Shown: positions 26,437 to 35,414 of the stretch, one piece after another
Layout: each line of letters opens with the position of its first letter
Position numbering within the stretch: position 1 is the first letter of the stretch
Source: JAEYZM01 sp943372195
GTDB lineage: Bacteria > Bacteroidota > Bacteroidia > Sphingobacteriales > Sphingobacteriaceae
Reading direction: 5' to 3'
Length of the DNA: 64,000 bases
Assembly (NCBI GenBank): GCA_943372195.1
Contig: CALRXS010000001.1
Coordinates: forward strand, 124,001-188,000
Position numbers and translations under genes: made by a program
The notes under the pieces: generated by a model
Seen by the model: the letters and a program-made list of their open reading frames with translations, nothing else
Told to the model about the DNA's origin: nothing
Database searches by the model: none

Positions 26437-27579
26437 ATGATGAATTTAGATTTTACTAAACACCAAACACCTTTTTATATATACGATTTAGAATTGTTAA
26501 GTCGTACCATTGATGCTTGTATGCAAGAAGCAAATAAGTATAATTTTGAAATTCATTATGCTTTAAAAGCAAATGCTAATGATAAAATATTAGAACTTAT
26601 TTCATCAAAAGGATTAGGGGCAGATTGTGTAAGTGGTAATGAAGTATTGAAGGCTGTTGAATCAAATTTCCCTGCTAATAAAATAGTATTTGCAGGAGTA
26701 GGGAAGAGCGACCAAGAAATTAATGATGCACTTGATGCAAATATTTTTTGCTTCAATGTTGAATCTTTTCAAGAGTTAGAAGTTTTGAATGAATTAGCTG
26801 AAAAGAAGAATAAGACTGCTAGAATTGCCATCCGAATAAACCCAAATGTGAATGCTCATACGCATCATTATATTACGACCGGATTAGAAGAAAATAAATT
26901 CGGATTTAATCATTGGGAGTTAGAAAGTTTTACGAAAACTATTGCTCAATATAAAAATTTAGAACTCATCGGACTTCATTTTCATATCGGTTCACAGATA
27001 ACTGATATGAAAGTTTTTAAAAGTTTATGTGTTAAAGTGATGGAGTATAACCAATGGTTTAGACACATGGGCTTAAATATAAAAGTATTAAACCTAGGTG
27101 GCGGATTAGGTATTGACTATACAAATCCGGATGATCACGCAATACCAGATTTTGCTGAGTATTTTTCAATATTTAATAAATTTATTAATCGATTCGACGG
27201 ACAAGAAGTTCATTTCGAAATAGGTCGTTCATTGGTTGCACAATGTGGTACGTTGATTTCAAAAGTATTGTATATCAAAGAAGGTATGAATACAAATTTC
27301 GCAATTCTTGATGCTGGTATGACTGAACTATTACGTCCGGCTTTATATCAAGCATATCATAAAATTGAAAATCTAAGTAATACCAATAAAGATCAAAAGA
27401 AGAAATACGATGTCGTCGGACCTATCTGTGAATCATCAGATAGTTTTGGTAAAGCAGTTGAATTGCCAATCACAAAACGTGGAGACTATATTGCAATTAG
27501 AAGCGCAGGTGCTTATGGTGAGGTGATGAGTTCGTCTTACAATTTGAGGAAACAGAATCCAAGTGTAGTACTGAAGTAG
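26437..27579 (+). CDS. lysA: Diaminopimelate decarboxylase
   Basis: PLP enzyme that decarboxylates meso-diaminopimelate to lysine. 380 residues. The PLP lysine lies in IHYALKANANDKIL, a glycine-rich phosphate loop in LNLGGGLGIDY, and the dimer-interface active-site Cys motif in GPICESSDSFGK; the C-terminal SAGAYGEVMSSSYN is typical. Two ATG codons overlap at the start, and either is possible. It forms an operon with lysC. Confidence 0.95.
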   Translation: MMNLDFTKHQTPFYIYDLELLSRTIDACMQEANKYNFEIHYALKANANDKILELISSKGLGADCVSGNEVLKAVESNFPANKIVFAGVGKSDQEINDALDANIFCFNVESFQELEVLNELAEKKNKTARIAIRINPNVNAHTHHYITTGLEENKFGFNHWELESFTKTIAQYKNLELIGLHFHIGSQITDMKVFKSLCVKVMEYNQWFRHMGLNIKVLNLGGGLGIDYTNPDDHAIPDFAEYFSIFNKFINRFDGQEVHFEIGRSLVAQCGTLISKVLYIKEGMNTNFAILDAGMTELLRPALYQAYHKIENLSNTNKDQKKKYDVVGPICESSDSFGKAVELPITKRGDYIAIRSAGAYGEVMSSSYNLRKQNPSVVLK

Positions 27580-27600
27580 CTAGTAGCTAGTAGCTAGACA
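27577..27600. repeat. Short-word repeat at the lysA stop
   Basis: Three copies of the 7 bp word GTAGCTA beginning inside the lysA stop codon. The same word recurs after phoH at 51.2 kb. Confidence 0.7.
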
Positions 27601-27624
27601 TTTGGTGCTATAGAGAATTATAAA

Positions 27625-27764
27625 GCGAAGAGGGATATTTGTTTTTTGTATTAATAGATTGTAATAAAAATATAGAAAGCAATAATTATATTTAGTTATT
27701 CTAAAATTATTATTGCACTAATGATTATAACTAATTAATACAAATAACAAATATCCCTCTTCGC
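27625..27764. repeat. Long inverted repeat between lysA and gcdH-like genes
   Basis: 140 bp with 31 nt arms (27625-27655 and 27734-27764) beginning GCGAAGAGGGATATTTGTT that match in reverse complement at 30 of 31 positions. A smaller inverted repeat around GCAATAAT sits inside. It lies between convergent genes and may serve as a terminator, but is longer than one needs to be. I see no target-site duplication. It lacks the GGTGTGAT motif of the 17.7-18.9 kb hairpins. Confidence 0.8.
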
Positions 27765-27784
27765 GTGTAACAGAATATTAATTC

Positions 27785-28966
27785 TTATTTGAAAGCATTC
27801 AATCCCGTAACATCCATACCTGTAATCAACAAATGGATATCATGAGTACCTTCGTATGTTACAACTGACTCTAAGTTCATCATGTGGCGCATAATAGGGT
27901 ATTCTCCTGTGATGCCCATTCCGCCTAGCATTTGACGTGCTTCACGAGCAGTATTTAGAGCAACTTCTACTGAATTTCTTTTAGCCATTGAAATTTGTGC
28001 AGCTGTTGCACGATCTTCTGATTTTAATACACCTAATCTCCAATTTAATAATTGTCCTTTAGTGATTTCAGTTATCATCTCAGCTAATTTCTTTTGTTGC
28101 AATTGGAATCCGCCGATTGGTCTATCAAACTGAATTCTCTCTTTTGAATATCTTAATGCAGTATCATAACAATCCATCGCTGCACCTAATGCTCCCCAAG
28201 CGATACCATAACGAGCTTGATTTAAACATCCTAACGGACCTTTTAATCCCTCAACATTAGGTAATATATTCTCTTTCGGAACTTTAACATTATCGAATAC
28301 TAATTCACCTGTAGCAGATGCACGTAAAGACCATTTGTTATGAGTTTCTGGAGTTGAAAATCCTTCCATACCACGCTCAACAATTAAGCCTCTGATTTTA
28401 CCATCTTCACCTTTAGCCCATACTACTGCGATGTCAGCAAATGGTGCATTAGAGATCCACATTTTTGCGCCATTTAAAATTACATGGTCGCCAGCATCTT
28501 TGTAGTTCGTTAACATACCACTTGGGTTTGATCCATGGTTAGGCTCCGTTAATCCGAAGCAACCCATAAACTCGCCAGTAGCTAATTTTGGTAAATATTT
28601 TCTACGTTGTTCTTCTGAACCGTAAGCATAAATAGGGAACATAACTAATGAACCTTGTACTGATGCTGTTGAACGTACTCCAGAATCACCACGTTCTACT
28701 TCTTGCATAATTAATCCGTATGAAATATAATCCATACCACCACCACCATATTCAACCGGAATGGTAGGTCCGAACGCCCCAATCTCACCCAAGCCCTTAA
28801 TTAATTGCTTAGGGAATTCTGCACGTTGAGCGTAGTCTTCGATGATCGGACTAACTTCTTTCTTAACCCAGTCACGAACTGAATTTCTCACTAACTTATG
28901 TTCTTCAGTTAGTAATTCGTCTAATAAATAGTAATCTGGTGATTCAAATAGATCTGTTTTAGCCAT
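27785..28966 (-). CDS. Acyl-CoA dehydrogenase, glutaryl-CoA dehydrogenase-like
   Basis: FAD enzyme oxidising an acyl-CoA thioester. 393 residues. FAD/substrate motifs CFGLTEPNHGSNPSGM and MWISNAPFADIAVVWAK; the catalytic Glu is in VTYEGTHDIHLLITGMDV. The Arg in the N-terminal GVRSTASVQ region and the TYEGTHDIH context fit glutaryl-CoA dehydrogenase, which decarboxylates glutaryl-CoA to crotonyl-CoA in lysine and tryptophan breakdown. No partner genes are adjacent; the substrate is inferred. Confidence 0.88.
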   Translation of the reverse strand: MAKTDLFESPDYYLLDELLTEEHKLVRNSVRDWVKKEVSPIIEDYAQRAEFPKQLIKGLGEIGAFGPTIPVEYGGGGMDYISYGLIMQEVERGDSGVRSTASVQGSLVMFPIYAYGSEEQRRKYLPKLATGEFMGCFGLTEPNHGSNPSGMLTNYKDAGDHVILNGAKMWISNAPFADIAVVWAKGEDGKIRGLIVERGMEGFSTPETHNKWSLRASATGELVFDNVKVPKENILPNVEGLKGPLGCLNQARYGIAWGALGAAMDCYDTALRYSKERIQFDRPIGGFQLQQKKLAEMITEITKGQLLNWRLGVLKSEDRATAAQISMAKRNSVEVALNTAREARQMLGGMGITGEYPIMRHMMNLESVVTYEGTHDIHLLITGMDVTGLNAFK

Positions 28967-28996
28967 TGCTATAATTTATATTTGTTAACTTCGGCA

Positions 28997-29025
28997 CAAA
29001 TGTAACAAAAAATCATATTGCTCAA
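28997..29025 (-). promoter_or_regulatory. Promoter of the gcdH-like gene
   Basis: On the minus strand TTG (29025-29023), an 18 nt spacer, then TACATTTG (29004-28997). It is about 30 nt before the ATG and overlaps the start region of the divergent folB. Confidence 0.5.
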
Positions 29026-29026
29026 T

Positions 29027-29380
29027 ATGTACACTATTTCATTACAGAACCTAGAGTTTTATGCATATCATGGCTATTATCAGGAAGAAAATCTAATAGG
29101 CACAAATTTCATAGTAGATATTCATGTTAAAATAGACGATAAGCAGTTAAACAATAGTGATTTAAGCCAAACTGTTAATTATGAAATTATTTTCAACATT
29201 TTGAAATTAAGAATGAATATAAAATACATTTTGTTAGAACAATTTGTTAAGGATGTTCACGATGATATACTTTCAAACTTTAATTTTGCTAAATCTATAG
29301 AAGTAATAATTCGTAAAACAAAGGTGCCCATCAATGGAATGATTGGTGAGTCAGTAGTAAAATACTTCAGAGAATATTAA
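29027..29380 (+). CDS. folB: Dihydroneopterin aldolase
   Basis: Cleaves dihydroneopterin in tetrahydrofolate synthesis. 117 residues, typical size. The N-terminal NLEFYAYHGYYQEENLIG matches the family active-site region, and the C-terminal half retains the lysine in VIIRKTKVPINGMIG. The ATG at 29027 is chosen; an in-frame TTG at 29018 adds only three residues. Followed 20 nt later by the FAD-linked oxidase gene. Confidence 0.88.
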   Translation: MYTISLQNLEFYAYHGYYQEENLIGTNFIVDIHVKIDDKQLNNSDLSQTVNYEIIFNILKLRMNIKYILLEQFVKDVHDDILSNFNFAKSIEVIIRKTKVPINGMIGESVVKYFREY

Positions 29381-29400
29381 TACATAGAATCATTAATTAC

Positions 29401-30789
29401 ATGCAATATCAACTAATAAATAAAACACATATTCAATATTTTGAGAGCATCACAAAAGTGATAATTGACGAAGAGCTAAAAAAGAATTATGCGCATGATG
29501 AAACAGAAGATCTATTCTTTATGCCCGAAATTGTTTTAGTGCCAAGTGATGCAATTGAAATTTCTAACATCCTAAGATATTGTAATGAAAATTTAATACC
29601 TGTAACACCGAGAGCAGGTGGTACCGGACTAAGTGGTGGTGCATTAGCGGTGCATGGTGGAGTGATTTTATCGATGGAGAAATTCAATAAATTAATAGAG
29701 ATAGATTTAGAGAATTTACAGGCAACTGTAGAACCTGGAATGATTACACAGGTTTTTATGGATGAGATTGCAAAACACGGATTGATGTACCCTGTAGATC
29801 CGTCGAGTAAGGGATCTTGTATGTTGGGGGGTAATGTGGCTGAGTCATCGGGCGGACCTCGAGCTGTGAAGTATGGTACGGTAAGAGATTATGTTTTGAA
29901 TTTAGAAGTGGTATTGCCAAATGGAGATATTATTATGACTGGTGCGAATACATTAAAGTATGCATCGGGTTATAATTTAACTCAATTAATGGTCGGATCA
30001 GAAGGAACATTAGGAGTTGTAACAAAAATTATTTTCAAATTAATTCCAGCTCAACAACATAATTTATTGTTACTAGCTAGTTTCCCTAATGCAGAAAATG
30101 CATGTGAAGCTGTGTCGGGTATTTTCAGAGCTGGTATAACTCCATCAGCCTTAGAGTTCATGGAAAAAGATGGTGTTGATTGGGTTGTCACTAATGAAAA
30201 TATAAACTTCACAAGAAAAGAAAATATTGAAGCATATCTATTAATTGAAGTAGATGGTAATGAATTAGAACAATTATATAAAGACTGTGAATCAATTACA
30301 GAAGTGTTATATAATTTCAATGTAGATGAAGTTTTGTTTGCTGATTCTTCATCACAAAAAGAAGAGTGGTGGCGTATGCGTAGAAATATGGCTCATTCTG
30401 TTAAAGCCCATTCTATATATAAAGAAGAAGACACCGTTGTGCCAAGAGCAGCATTACCAAAATTATTAAAAGGAGTGAAGGCTGTTGGTGATAAATACGG
30501 ATTTCAATCAGTTTGTTACGGACATGCAGGTGATGGTAATTTACATATCAATATTTTAAAAGGAAATATGTCTGATGATGCATGGAACAATCAATTAACA
30601 GAAGGTATCAAAGAAATTTTTCAATTAACTGCTGAACTAAACGGTACCATTTCAGGTGAACATGGTATCGGTTATGTACAAAAAAAATACATGTCGATTA
30701 AATACCCCGATGCACATTTGAATTTATTAAGAGGCATCAAGCAAGTATTCGACCCCAATGCGATATTGAATCCAGGGAAGATAATTTAA
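29401..30789 (+). CDS. FAD-linked oxidase, GlcD/D-lactate dehydrogenase type
   Basis: 462 residues. The PCMH-type FAD domain has VTPRAGGTGLSGGALAVHGG and PSSKGSCMLGGNVAESSGG; the C-terminal domain has CYGHAGDGNLHINIL (catalytic and metal His) and SGEHGIGYVQKKYM. The family oxidises 2-hydroxy acids such as glycolate or D-lactate, passing electrons to quinone or cytochrome. No GlcE or GlcF subunit is adjacent, so a single-subunit D-lactate dehydrogenase-like role is plausible. Confidence 0.9.
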   Translation: MQYQLINKTHIQYFESITKVIIDEELKKNYAHDETEDLFFMPEIVLVPSDAIEISNILRYCNENLIPVTPRAGGTGLSGGALAVHGGVILSMEKFNKLIEIDLENLQATVEPGMITQVFMDEIAKHGLMYPVDPSSKGSCMLGGNVAESSGGPRAVKYGTVRDYVLNLEVVLPNGDIIMTGANTLKYASGYNLTQLMVGSEGTLGVVTKIIFKLIPAQQHNLLLLASFPNAENACEAVSGIFRAGITPSALEFMEKDGVDWVVTNENINFTRKENIEAYLLIEVDGNELEQLYKDCESITEVLYNFNVDEVLFADSSSQKEEWWRMRRNMAHSVKAHSIYKEEDTVVPRAALPKLLKGVKAVGDKYGFQSVCYGHAGDGNLHINILKGNMSDDAWNNQLTEGIKEIFQLTAELNGTISGEHGIGYVQKKYMSIKYPDAHLNLLRGIKQVFDPNAILNPGKII

Positions 30790-30791
30790 AT

Positions 30792-30892
30792 TGTATTCCG
30801 TATACCGTATTCCGTATTCCGATGTACTTTTCCTTAATATTTGCATGACTATTGAAACTAGTAAGTCGGAATACTGAATACTGAATACCAAA
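30792..30892. repeat. GTATTCCG word repeat with inverted right half
   Basis: Four GTATTCC-type words after the glcD-like stop, then about 40 bp, then the complementary words CGGAATAC and TGAATAC. The two halves can pair into a hairpin over about 23-30 nt. Confidence 0.75.
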
Positions 30893-31008
30893 TGGTCATT
30901 TTGTCATTGCAATTACTTGCTAGTCTGACTAATTGTCCTTAAATCACTACAATTTCCTAATTGGTACAGCTCTTGATATTTCGTTGTAAACACAAAATAA
31001 TTAAGATT

Positions 31009-31425
31009 ATGACACTCGTAAAATTCAAACCAGTATCACCGATGTTCAGTGATGTATTAAATGATTTCTTTAATCAAGGTATTAATGAATCAACACATAA
31101 GTTACCAGCAGTAAATATTTCAGAAGATGCAGAAACATTCAAAATTGAATTAGCAGCACCTGGTATTAGTAAAGAAGACTTTAAAATCAATTTAGAAAAA
31201 GATGTTTTATCTATTTCTACTGAAAAGAAAGTAGAGAATAATGAAGATAAGAAGCATTATTCACGTAAAGAGTTTTCATATCATTCATTCAAAAGGTCGT
31301 TTACTTTACCAGAGAATGTAGATAAAGAAAATATTTTGGCACAATATGTGAGTGGAATATTGTATGTAACTATTACTAAAGCTAAAAAAGCTGAAGACGT
31401 AGTAAAGACAATAAGTATCTCTTAA
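31009..31425 (+). CDS. Small heat-shock protein (Hsp20 family)
   Basis: ATP-independent holdase chaperone. 138 residues with an alpha-crystallin domain of about 95 residues: PAVNISEDAETFKIELAAPG, the central strands, and the GILYVTITKAKK motif that precedes the C-terminal IS-rich anchor. The ATG at 31009 is used; an in-frame TTG 48 nt upstream gives an unrelated N-terminus. It is monocistronic, with a terminator after it. Confidence 0.93.
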   Translation: MTLVKFKPVSPMFSDVLNDFFNQGINESTHKLPAVNISEDAETFKIELAAPGISKEDFKINLEKDVLSISTEKKVENNEDKKHYSRKEFSYHSFKRSFTLPENVDKENILAQYVSGILYVTITKAKKAEDVVKTISIS

Positions 31426-31434
31426 TAATTTTTA

Positions 31435-31519
31435 AGTTTAGTATTAGTTTAGTTTAGTTTAGTTGATTAGGTTAAGCAGGTTGGTAATTTGTAATGAATT
31501 ATTCAGCCTGCTTTTTTTT
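31435..31519 (+). terminator. TTTAG repeat and terminator after hsp20
   Basis: Four copies of a 5 bp TTTAG word (31445-31464), then AAGCAGG (31474-31480) pairing with CCTGCTT (31507-31513) around a loop holding a second small stem, followed by eight T. Confidence 0.7.
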
Positions 31520-31576
31520 ATAATCATAGTTTAACAATTAATAGAAAATATTTACGTTTGAAACAAAATTGAAGAA

Positions 31577-32128
31577 ATGAGATTGAAAAAAACATACATA
31601 TATATATTTGTTCTAATATTTTCGGTAATTATTACTTCTGAAGATGCGATGTCTCAAAGGGGATTTTCTACAAGTAAATTTGTATTTGGTGGAAATTTTG
31701 GAGCAAATTTTTCTAATCAAGAATCAGTTGTAGCTGTTGCACCAAGTGTAGGGTATAGGTTTACAGAGAGGTTGACTATTGGTACTGGATTTATTTATCA
31801 ATACTATGCGATAAAATTACCAGGTTTTAATTTTAAGTTTAATAATTACGGAACAAGATTTTTTGGTACCTATCAATTAACTGAATTTCTAATTGCACAT
31901 GCCGAGTACGAGACATTAAATTTAGAATACATTAATTTTAATTCAACAGGTTTGCCTGATGGTACAAGTAGAAGAACTATCAATAGCACATTAGTTGGTG
32001 GTGGTTATCGTCAGATGATTGGTCGTAATGCAGTTGTAGATTTAATGTTACTTTACAACTTAACAGAGACACCTTATACACCTTATAGTAATCCGATTAT
32101 TAGAGTCGGTTTTGGTGTCGGACTCTAA
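31577..32128 (+). CDS. Outer-membrane beta-barrel protein
   Basis: 183 residues: a signal peptide (about 1-27, ending DAMSQ), then alternating amphipathic strands rich in Gly, Tyr and Phe, with FVFGGNFGANFSN, AVAPSVGYRFTERLTIGTGF and a C-terminal IIRVGFGVGL ending that fits the last strand of a small barrel. No ligand or function can be assigned. It is convergent with yajQ. Confidence 0.8.
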   Translation: MRLKKTYIYIFVLIFSVIITSEDAMSQRGFSTSKFVFGGNFGANFSNQESVVAVAPSVGYRFTERLTIGTGFIYQYYAIKLPGFNFKFNNYGTRFFGTYQLTEFLIAHAEYETLNLEYINFNSTGLPDGTSRRTINSTLVGGGYRQMIGRNAVVDLMLLYNLTETPYTPYSNPIIRVGFGVGL

Positions 32129-32140
32129 TAATTTTCATTT

Positions 32141-32632
32141 TTAACTTCTCATATTAATGAACTGAATTGGAGTTTCTAAGCTCTCAGCTCTTAATAATTG
32201 TATCACAGATTGTAAATCATCAATTTTTTTTCCACTTACTCTAATCTGATCATTCATGATTTGAGCATCAACTTTTATTTTAGAATCTTTAATTTTTTTG
32301 ATAATTATTTTTGAAGTTTCTTTATCAATTCCTTCTTTGATTTTCACTTCTTTACGAATCATATTTCCTGATGCAACATGATCTTTTCCGAAGTCTAAAC
32401 AATTAGGGTCAATCTGCTGCTTCATAACCCTGGCAATGATTACATCGTGTATGGCCTTCACTCGCATCTCATCTTCTGTTAAGATATTTATAGTATTCGT
32501 TTTCTTATCTAAATCAATTTCTGTCTTCGATCCGTTGAAGTCATAACGATTGATAATTTCTTTTTTTGCATTGTTAATTGCGTTGTCTAAAAGTTGTTGA
32601 TCAACTTTACTTACGATGTCGAATGTTGGCAT
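32141..32632 (-). CDS. yajQ: YajQ-family nucleotide-binding protein
   Basis: 163 residues, the standard length. It starts MPTFDIVSKVDQQLLDNAI and contains RYDFNGSKTEIDLD and VRVSGKKIDDLQSVIQLLR-type sequence (here IRVSGKKIDDLQ) of the YajQ family, two ferredoxin-like domains that bind cyclic-di-GMP or nucleic acid in studied members. A TACATTTG -7 box (32721-32728, minus strand) lies about 90 nt upstream. Confidence 0.93.
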   Translation of the reverse strand: MPTFDIVSKVDQQLLDNAINNAKKEIINRYDFNGSKTEIDLDKKTNTINILTEDEMRVKAIHDVIIARVMKQQIDPNCLDFGKDHVASGNMIRKEVKIKEGIDKETSKIIIKKIKDSKIKVDAQIMNDQIRVSGKKIDDLQSVIQLLRAESLETPIQFINMRS

Positions 32633-32837
32633 GTTAATAACTTTTTAATAAAAATTTTTTTTTAATAAATTAATTTTAAATTTGTAAAAGCATTGTGTTA
32701 CAAGAGAATTAATTTTCAACACAAATGTAACATGGTTCTTTGACAAAGATGAAACATATTATCGATGTGAATCGACAAGTAAAAAAATAATCATCAAAAA
32801 ACCAAAAATTAAATTTTAAAACTTAAAACAAAAAAAC

Positions 32838-33224
32838 ATGGCAACAGTAAAAAAAGCAGCACCTAAGAAAAAAGCGGCTGCAAAAAAACCAGCTGCAAAG
32901 AAAGCAGCTAAGAAAGCAGCTCCTAAAAAAGCAGCTAAGAAAGCAGCTCCTAAAAAAGCAGCTAAGAAAGCAGCTCCTAAGAAAGTAGCTAAGAAAGCAG
33001 CTCCTAAGAAAGCAGCTAAGAAAGCAGCTCCTAAGAAAGCAGCTAAGAAAGCAGCTCCTAAGAAAGCAGCTAAGAAAGCAGCTCCTAAGAAAGCAGCTAA
33101 GAAAGCAGCTCCTAAGAAAGCAGCTAAGAAGGCAGCTCCTAAGAAAGCAGCTAAGAAAGCAGCTCCTAAGAAAAAAGCAGCTAAGAAAGCAGCAAAACCT
33201 GCTCCTTCAGCTGATATGAAATAA
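32838..33224 (+). CDS. Lysine/alanine-rich histone H1-like protein
   Basis: 128 residues made almost entirely of Lys, Ala and Pro, with ten tandem copies of KKAAKKAAP (one KKVAKKAAP) between short ends MATVKK and PAPSADMK. Such proteins resemble the C-terminal tail of histone H1 (HctB/AlgP type) and probably bind and compact DNA. The plus frame is real: it begins 18 nt after an A-rich leader and the opposite strand gives only a hydrophobic AAFLG-repeat artefact. The coding DNA is a 27 bp minisatellite, so copy number may vary between strains. A hairpin and terminator follow. Confidence 0.85.
   Translation: MATVKKAAPKKKAAAKKPAAKKAAKKAAPKKAAKKAAPKKAAKKAAPKKVAKKAAPKKAAKKAAPKKAAKKAAPKKAAKKAAPKKAAKKAAPKKAAKKAAPKKAAKKAAPKKKAAKKAAKPAPSADMK
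32910..33180. repeat. 27 bp minisatellite inside the histone-like gene
   Basis: Ten tandem 27 bp units, each coding KKAAKKAAP. Near-identical units (mostly AAG/AAA swaps) suggest recent expansion by slippage or recombination. Confidence 0.9.
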
Positions 33225-33235
33225 TTTTTCTTATT

Positions 33236-33314
33236 AAATGTTAACAATAGCTTAACATTTTATTAATTTTAAAAGTAGCTCCTAATTAAATTTAGGGGCT
33301 ATTTTTGTTTTTTG
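33236..33314 (+). terminator. Hairpin and terminator after the histone-like gene
   Basis: AAATGTTAA...TTAACATTT (33236-33260), then TAGCTCCTAA...TTAGGGGCTA (33276-33301) followed by TTTTTGTTTTTT. The T-run also contains TATTTTTG, a -7-like box 19 nt before the ppk1 ATG, so terminator and promoter may overlap. Confidence 0.75.
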
Positions 33315-33326
33315 ACTATATTGCTA

Positions 33327-35411
33327 ATGAATAAACCCAATTCTATTTTGAAGAAAAAGCCAGCAAAATTTGATCGTTTTGTTAACAGAGAAATCAGTTG
33401 GCTATCTTTTAACGATAGAGTTCTGCAAGAAGCCTATGATACTACCGTTCCTCTTATAGAAAGATTAAGGTTCATGGGTATTTTCTCCAATAACTTAGAT
33501 GAATTTTTTAGAGTACGTGTTGCTAGTGTGTCTAGACTTTTGAAATTAAATAAGGCTGATCAGAAATTGTTGGGTTATTCACCACAACAGGTTCTTAAAC
33601 AAGTAAAGCAAATTGTATTACGCCAACAACAACGATTTGAAAAATTATTCAATGAAGTATTAATTAAAGAGCTAGAAGAAGAGAAGATTTTTATTATCAA
33701 TGAAACTCAGCTTAACGTATCAAGAGGTCAATTCGTAAAAGAATACTTTAATAATAAAGTATTACCAAGTCTTGTGCCTATAATGATTGATCCTAATAAA
33801 CCCTTCCCAGAATTAAAAGATCGATCGATATATTTATTTATTAAGTTATATAATCGAGATAAGAAAGACAAATTCAAATATTCCTTAATTGAAATACCAA
33901 CTGATATTCATTCTCGCTTTCTGGTTTTGCCAGAAACAAATAAATTGAAGTTTGTTATTTTACTTGATGATATCATACGTTATTGTTTAGAGGATATTTT
34001 TAAAATATTTAATTTTAAAGATTTTGATGCATATACAATTAAACTAACTAGAGACGCAGAGATAGATTTTGATTTCAATGACCTTCATTTAAATATGGTG
34101 GAAGCTTTCAGTAAGAGCGTTAAGCAAAGAAAAAAAGGAAAGCCAATTAGATTTGTATATGACCAAGCTTTACCTAGAGAGATGGTCAATTTCTTGAAAT
34201 TAAAATTAGGATTACAAGTAGATAACTTAATACCTGGTGGTCGTTACCATAATTTTAAAGATTTTATTTCTTTTCCAAACCTCGGACAAACGCATTTAGA
34301 ATATTCTAAGAACATACCACTAGAACATGAAGTATTTCGTAGATCTAATAGTATTTTCAATACCATACAACAAGAGGATCAGATTTTACATTTCCCTTAC
34401 CAGAAATTTGATTATTTAATTGAGTTCTTAAGAGAGGCCGCCATAGATCCGAAAGTTCAAAGTATAAAAATTACACTTTATAGAATTGCTCAAAATTCTA
34501 TGATTGCTAATGCACTGATAAATGCTGTTAGAAATGGTAAAAAAGTTGTCGTAGTTTTGGAACTTAAAGCTAGATTCGATGAAGAGAATAATATCTACTA
34601 CACACAGAAATTTTTAGAAGAAGGTGTAATTGTTTTACACAGTGTTCCTGAAATGAAAATTCATTCTAAAATTTGCTTAGTGACTCGTAAAGAGAAAAAT
34701 AAATTAGTACATTATGCAAATATTGGTACAGGTAATTTTAATGAAAAAACAGCTAATATTTATGCAGATCATTCATTCTTTACTGCCGATAAACTAATTA
34801 CTTCTGATCTGCAAAAGGTGTTTGCATATTTAGAAAAAGGTAAATTACCTGATGCGTTCTCAAATTTACTTGTTGCTCCGTTTAATTTACGATCTCAATT
34901 ATTTCATTTTATTAAGAAAGAAATTGAGCATGCTAAAAAAGGTTTAAAGTCTGGAATATTTTTAAAACTTAATAGCTTAGCAGATGAAGAAATTATTCAA
35001 CATTTATATGATGCTTCAAAAGCTGGAGTAAAAATTAAGATTATTGTAAGAGGAATATGTTGTCTTATACCCGGACAAAAGAACTTATCTGAAAATATAG
35101 AAGTCATCTCTATAATAGATAAATTCTTAGAACATGCAAGAGTTTATATGTTCGAAAACGCAGGAAATGATAGAATATATATATCTTCTGCAGACATGAT
35201 GATTCGTAACCTAGACATGAGAGTAGAGGTTGCTTGTCCGATTAATAACACTAAAATAAAATCAGAATTAAAAAAGATTTTAGACATGCAATGGAAAGAT
35301 AATTCAAAAGCTAGAATTGTAAACGAAGCTCAGAATAATATTTATAAGAAGGCTAGGGGTAGTTCACACCGCTCTCAATTTGAAACATACCAATATTTAA
35401 AAGATAAATAA
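33327..35411 (+). CDS. ppk1: Polyphosphate kinase 1
   Basis: Makes long-chain polyphosphate from ATP. 694 residues. N-terminal domain FVNREISWLSFNDRVLQEA and FSNNLDEFFRVRVA; C-terminal PLD-like domains with the catalytic His region VPEMKIHSKICLVTRK and HYANIGTGNFNEKTA, then IRGICCLIPG and ISSADMMIRNLDMRVEV. The ATG at 33327 is used rather than an in-frame TTG at 33312. The exopolyphosphatase gene follows after 3 nt, a common Bacteroidota pair for polyphosphate turnover. Confidence 0.94.
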   Translation: MNKPNSILKKKPAKFDRFVNREISWLSFNDRVLQEAYDTTVPLIERLRFMGIFSNNLDEFFRVRVASVSRLLKLNKADQKLLGYSPQQVLKQVKQIVLRQQQRFEKLFNEVLIKELEEEKIFIINETQLNVSRGQFVKEYFNNKVLPSLVPIMIDPNKPFPELKDRSIYLFIKLYNRDKKDKFKYSLIEIPTDIHSRFLVLPETNKLKFVILLDDIIRYCLEDIFKIFNFKDFDAYTIKLTRDAEIDFDFNDLHLNMVEAFSKSVKQRKKGKPIRFVYDQALPREMVNFLKLKLGLQVDNLIPGGRYHNFKDFISFPNLGQTHLEYSKNIPLEHEVFRRSNSIFNTIQQEDQILHFPYQKFDYLIEFLREAAIDPKVQSIKITLYRIAQNSMIANALINAVRNGKKVVVVLELKARFDEENNIYYTQKFLEEGVIVLHSVPEMKIHSKICLVTRKEKNKLVHYANIGTGNFNEKTANIYADHSFFTADKLITSDLQKVFAYLEKGKLPDAFSNLLVAPFNLRSQLFHFIKKEIEHAKKGLKSGIFLKLNSLADEEIIQHLYDASKAGVKIKIIVRGICCLIPGQKNLSENIEVISIIDKFLEHARVYMFENAGNDRIYISSADMMIRNLDMRVEVACPINNTKIKSELKKILDMQWKDNSKARIVNEAQNNIYKKARGSSHRSQFETYQYLKDK

Positions 35412-35414
35412 GAG

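Noticed and set aside
32816..33247. Long minus-strand ORF of AAFLGAAF repeats opposite the histone-like gene
   Set aside because: Translation of the complement of a Lys/Ala repeat; not a plausible protein and has no leader.
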